Assembly (NCBI GenBank): GCA_021414045.1
Contig: JAIOPF010000285.1
Coordinates: 1-10,157 of the forward strand
Source of the DNA: Deltaproteobacteria bacterium
GTDB taxonomy: Bacteria > UBA10199 > DSSB01
Direction of reading: 5' to 3'
DNA length: 10,157 nucleotides
Positions 6,464 through 10,157 of this stretch are shown here, piece by piece. Each line of letters starts with the position of its first letter. The first letter of the stretch is position 1. A program made the position numbers and the translations under genes. The notes beneath the pieces were generated by a model. That model made no database searches, was not told the origin of the DNA, and was given only the letters and a program-made list of their open reading frames with translations.

Positions 6464-6712
6464 ATGGTTACGATGACCCAAAGAATTCAAGAAGTTAAAA
6501 AACTCTTAAACTTGGTCCCCAACCAGAATCGTTTCCTCGATGCCCATACCCCATTCTCCCAAGCCGAACGTTTGATGCAGGAGATCGAGGCTGGCATGTT
6601 GTCCAACCCCTTCATCCAGGATGAAGACGTGGAAGGCTTGGTTGGCTTCATTCGCGGTCCGCTTTGGGCGATGGCTCGCCGCCATATTGAAGCCCTTCGA
6701 CACGCGGCCTAA
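6464..6712 (+). CDS. Small uncharacterised protein under sigma-54 promoter
   Basis: Not recognised. The protein is 82 aa and mostly predicted helical. It has a basic first third (TQRIQEVKKLLNLVPN), an acidic middle (EIEAGMLSNPFIQDEDVEG) and a C-terminal amphipathic stretch rich in His/Arg (ARRHIEALRHAA). There is no signal peptide and no Cys. The start at 6464 is chosen because AAGGAG at 6452-6457 stands 6 nt before it. An in-frame ATG at 6458 directly abuts the AAGGAG with no spacer, so it cannot use it well, and a third in-frame ATG at 6473 is a little far. It is the first gene after a strong sigma-54 promoter, so it should be made only when a specific activator is switched on. The next gene on the same strand begins 97 nt later and may belong to the same transcript. 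It could be an adaptor, chaperone or regulator; nothing in the sequence decides this. Confidence 0.7.
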   Translation: MVTMTQRIQEVKKLLNLVPNQNRFLDAHTPFSQAERLMQEIEAGMLSNPFIQDEDVEGLVGFIRGPLWAMARRHIEALRHAA

Positions 6713-6809
6713 ATACCAAGGAATAGACCCACCCCTCGAATTTTTGAGACCTGTCGTCCTCGGGCTTGCGACGGGATAGAATGATGATAAGGCCCGTAAG
6801 GAGGATCGC

Positions 6810-8114
6810 ATGATATCCAAGACGGAAAAAAAACAAGATGGCGGCAAACCGATCGATTCGGGGGCTAATAGCTATTATTCTGATTCCTACGGCCTCGGTG
6901 ATGAAGAGGCTTACGGGGACTTCGATACCCTCGACGAGGGCGAAAGTTTTGGTGAGCCTGAAGTCTTGGACAGCGATTCCCTCTACCGCGAGATTTCCGA
7001 TCTCGCCGCGACGGCCAAGAGCCAAGGAGTCAGCGCCGATTTGCTCAAGCAACTCGAGGAAAAAAAGAGCCTGCTCACACAAAGCGCAGCCCTCTCTCCG
7101 GACAAGCGGAATGAGGTTCTAGCCGGAATCGCCGCGGACCTCGAGACCCTGCAAGCCTCGATGAGCGCCGATCTCGAGCAGGCACCCCAGCGGGACGCCC
7201 TGAAAAAGGAACTACAGGAACTGCGCGGCGAACTGAAATCGGAAAACATCGACGAGGATACCAAGGGGGCCGTGGTGAAAGAATGCAGCGACGCCGAACA
7301 AGCGCTGAAAAACCACGACCTGGATGGCGCGGAAAATCTTTACAGCGAAGCGAAGGGAGAGTTCGACGAGGCCAAGTCGGCTGCCCAAGAGAAAGCCGCT
7401 CAGGAAAAGAGCGACCGGGAAGGTTCCGCCAAGGAGCTTAAGGCTAAGATCCAGGATTCGAATCTTCCCCAGGACGGGAAAGACGCTCTCGTCCAGCAGG
7501 TGGAAAACTTGGAAAACTCATGGCAGGGACAGGAGCCGAACCCGGAGAACGTCCATGACGCTCTCAAGGCCATCGAGAAGGACTATAAACACGAGAAGAA
7601 GGTTCAGTCTTTGAAAGATGCCCTCGTCGGCTTCGCCACCAAAATCCAGACGACCGGTGACGAAGATATGGACAAGGTTATTCAGGACTTGGCCGGCAAA
7701 TTCAAGGCGGCCCTCGACAACGGCGATTGGGGATCAGTGCTTTCCATGCTGCAAGACAAAAGCGTCGATCAAAATGCCCTGTTGATGGGTATCGACCAGA
7801 TCGTCGGTATCCTGTTTTACGGTATGGCCGGTAAGGATGAAAAGGCCTTCGAGCAGTTCTTGGATCTTATCCCGAAGGACGTTCGTCAAGCCATGATCAA
7901 CGCGCTTAAAGCCAGCCCGGATTACAACAGAACTTGCGAAGTCTCCCCCGAAGACATGGAAAAGCTCAACATCTACGGAAATACCTTTGCAACCGAAGCT
8001 TCAAGGTTGGAAGAGAGCATGCAGAAAGAAGATATTACCGGAGACGATGGCGAAATCACTGTCGGAAGCACTTCTGGGAGCAGCCCCGGAGACAGCTCGG
8101 CAGAGTCAAAATAG
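6810..8114 (+). CDS. Acidic helical repeat protein of unknown function
   Basis: Not recognised. It is 434 aa, strongly acidic and nearly Cys-free (C159 and C376). The first 55 residues are Gly/Ser/Tyr/Asp-rich and probably disordered. About 56-262 is a chain of charged helices with at least two diverged copies of one unit: LKSENIDEDTKGAVVKE (142-158) and IQDSNLPQDGKDALVQQ (214-230), each followed by a second helix; a looser copy precedes them (LSPDKRNEVLAGIAADL, 95-111). A helical domain (about 265-395) includes the hydrophobic segment ALLMGIDQIVGILFYGMAG (323-341). The end (about 409-434) is Gly/Ser-rich. There is no signal peptide or lipobox. Translation should be strong: TAAGGAGG at 6797-6804 is a full match to the anti-Shine-Dalgarno sequence with 5 nt spacing. 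Helical repeats, one hydrophobic hairpin-like segment and no Sec signal would fit a substrate of a specialised secretion system as well as a cytosolic scaffold; this is speculation. Confidence 0.78.
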   Translation: MISKTEKKQDGGKPIDSGANSYYSDSYGLGDEEAYGDFDTLDEGESFGEPEVLDSDSLYREISDLAATAKSQGVSADLLKQLEEKKSLLTQSAALSPDKRNEVLAGIAADLETLQASMSADLEQAPQRDALKKELQELRGELKSENIDEDTKGAVVKECSDAEQALKNHDLDGAENLYSEAKGEFDEAKSAAQEKAAQEKSDREGSAKELKAKIQDSNLPQDGKDALVQQVENLENSWQGQEPNPENVHDALKAIEKDYKHEKKVQSLKDALVGFATKIQTTGDEDMDKVIQDLAGKFKAALDNGDWGSVLSMLQDKSVDQNALLMGIDQIVGILFYGMAGKDEKAFEQFLDLIPKDVRQAMINALKASPDYNRTCEVSPEDMEKLNIYGNTFATEASRLEESMQKEDITGDDGEITVGSTSGSSPGDSSAESK

Positions 8115-8193
8115 CCGAAAGGTGCTTCTCTTTGGCGGGCGACTAAAGAAAGCCTCCCCCGTCGGCCTGGATGCTCCCGCTTAAAAAAATCAA

Positions 8194-9603
<1,410 letters not shown>

Positions 9604-9615
9604 GGAAAACCTTTG

Positions 9616-10157
9616 CTAGAGTGAGAGGTCTTTTTCGTTCAAGATTAAATCGAGTTTTTCGATGCCTTCCTTGACCTTGACCAGGAAGCTGACCGCCTCG
9701 CGGCCGTCGATGATCCGGTGATCGTAGGAAAGCGCGACGTACATCATCGGACGGATGACGATTTGCCCGTCCACCACCACCGCGCGGTCTTGGGTCTTGT
9801 GCAGGCCCAGGATTCCCGATTGCGGCATGTTGAGGATGGGCGTCGAGAGCATGGAGCCGAAGACGCCGCCGTTGCTGATGGTGAAGGTGCCGCCGGTCAT
9901 CTCGGCGATGGACAGCTTTTTCTCTTTCGCGCGCTTGCCGAGTTCGTCGAGCTTCTTCTCGAATTCGACCACGCTGATCTTGTCGGCGTCGCGGATCACG
10001 GGGACGACGAGGCCCGACTCGGTGCTCACCGCCACGGAAAGATCGACGAAATCTCGGTAGATGATGTCCTCGCCCGTGAAAGTCGAATTCACCAACGGGA
10101 ATTCCTTGAGGGCGCGCACGCAGGCTTTCGCGAAGAGACTGACCAGGCCGAGCCCGA
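9616..10157 (-). CDS. sucB: Dihydrolipoyllysine succinyltransferase (E2 of 2-oxoglutarate dehydrogenase), 5' part outside window
   Basis: C-terminal catalytic domain of the E2 core, which transfers succinyl from lipoyl-lysine to CoA in the TCA cycle. The reading frame is open to the right edge, so the lipoyl and peripheral-subunit-binding domains lie outside. Visible landmarks are [78 protein letters not shown] with the catalytic His and Asp, and a short family-typical tail ending KDLSL. The RPMMY-LSYDHR-DGREAV series is typical of the succinyl-specific E2 rather than of acetyl-specific E2. A GTG at 10119 is an internal valine, not a start: codons continue upstream in good family sequence (LVSLFAKAC). 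The gene for E1 (sucA) probably lies further upstream, off the window. Confidence 0.97.
   Translation of the reverse strand, partial: GLGLVSLFAKACVRALKEFPLVNSTFTGEDIIYRDFVDLSVAVSTESGLVVPVIRDADKISVVEFEKKLDELGKRAKEKKLSIAEMTGGTFTISNGGVFGSMLSTPILNMPQSGILGLHKTQDRAVVVDGQIVIRPMMYVALSYDHRIIDGREAVSFLVKVKEGIEKLDLILNEKDLSL

Noticed and set aside
6750..6775. Hairpin CCTGTCG/CGACGGG between the 82-aa and 434-aa genes
   Set aside because: It is a seven-pair stem with one wobble and a 12-nt loop, and no T-run follows. It could be a weak processing stem but is not supported as a terminator.
8115..8193. Terminator between the 434-aa gene and lpd
   Set aside because: Only short imperfect stems (for example around GGCGGGCGAC and GTCGGCC) are present, none followed by a T-run in the correct position.

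Overview
This window reads as part of a Gram-negative, moderately GC-rich bacterial chromosome. It carries a two-component system of the NtrB/NtrC type with a sigma-54 activator, an Sec/Lsp-type lipoprotein, and a 2-oxoglutarate dehydrogenase E2-E3 gene pair. Codon use and protein style suggest a deltaproteobacterial-grade lineage (Bdellovibrionota, Myxococcota or a related uncultured phylum). That placement is only an impression: no rRNA or other marker is present.

Layout. (1) 1-2544, plus strand: a membrane sensor histidine kinase whose gene enters from the left edge and is broken near 675-690, followed with an 8-nt overlap by an intact NtrC-family response regulator. (2) 2541-5010, minus strand: a lipoprotein with a degenerate HAD-like fold, then a protein of unknown family whose C-terminus resembles BECR-type RNase toxins. 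The latter ends tail-to-tail with the regulator inside a shared CTAG. (3) 5059-6228, plus strand, divergent from the lipoprotein: an acyl-CoA-binding protein and a PlsC-type acyltransferase, a plausible acyl-lipid pair. (4) 6229-6463: an AT-rich control region with a 10-bp perfect inverted repeat and an excellent sigma-54 (-24/-12) promoter. (5) 6464-8114, plus strand: two unrecognised proteins, one of 82 aa and one an acidic, helical, repeat-bearing protein of 434 aa. (6) 8194-10157, minus strand: dihydrolipoyl dehydrogenase (lpd) and the 3' part of the upstream dihydrolipoyl succinyltransferase gene (sucB), convergent with region 5.

The right end is ordinary central metabolism. The most unusual parts are the sigma-54-driven pair of unknown genes, which has an upstream dyad at a distance typical of enhancer sites, the kinase that has lost part of its dimerisation domain while its regulator stays intact, the toxin-like orphan protein, and the lipoprotein that keeps HAD-like motifs II-IV but lacks the nucleophile motif. 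The regulator encoded here is one candidate activator of the sigma-54 promoter, but nothing in the sequence proves that link.
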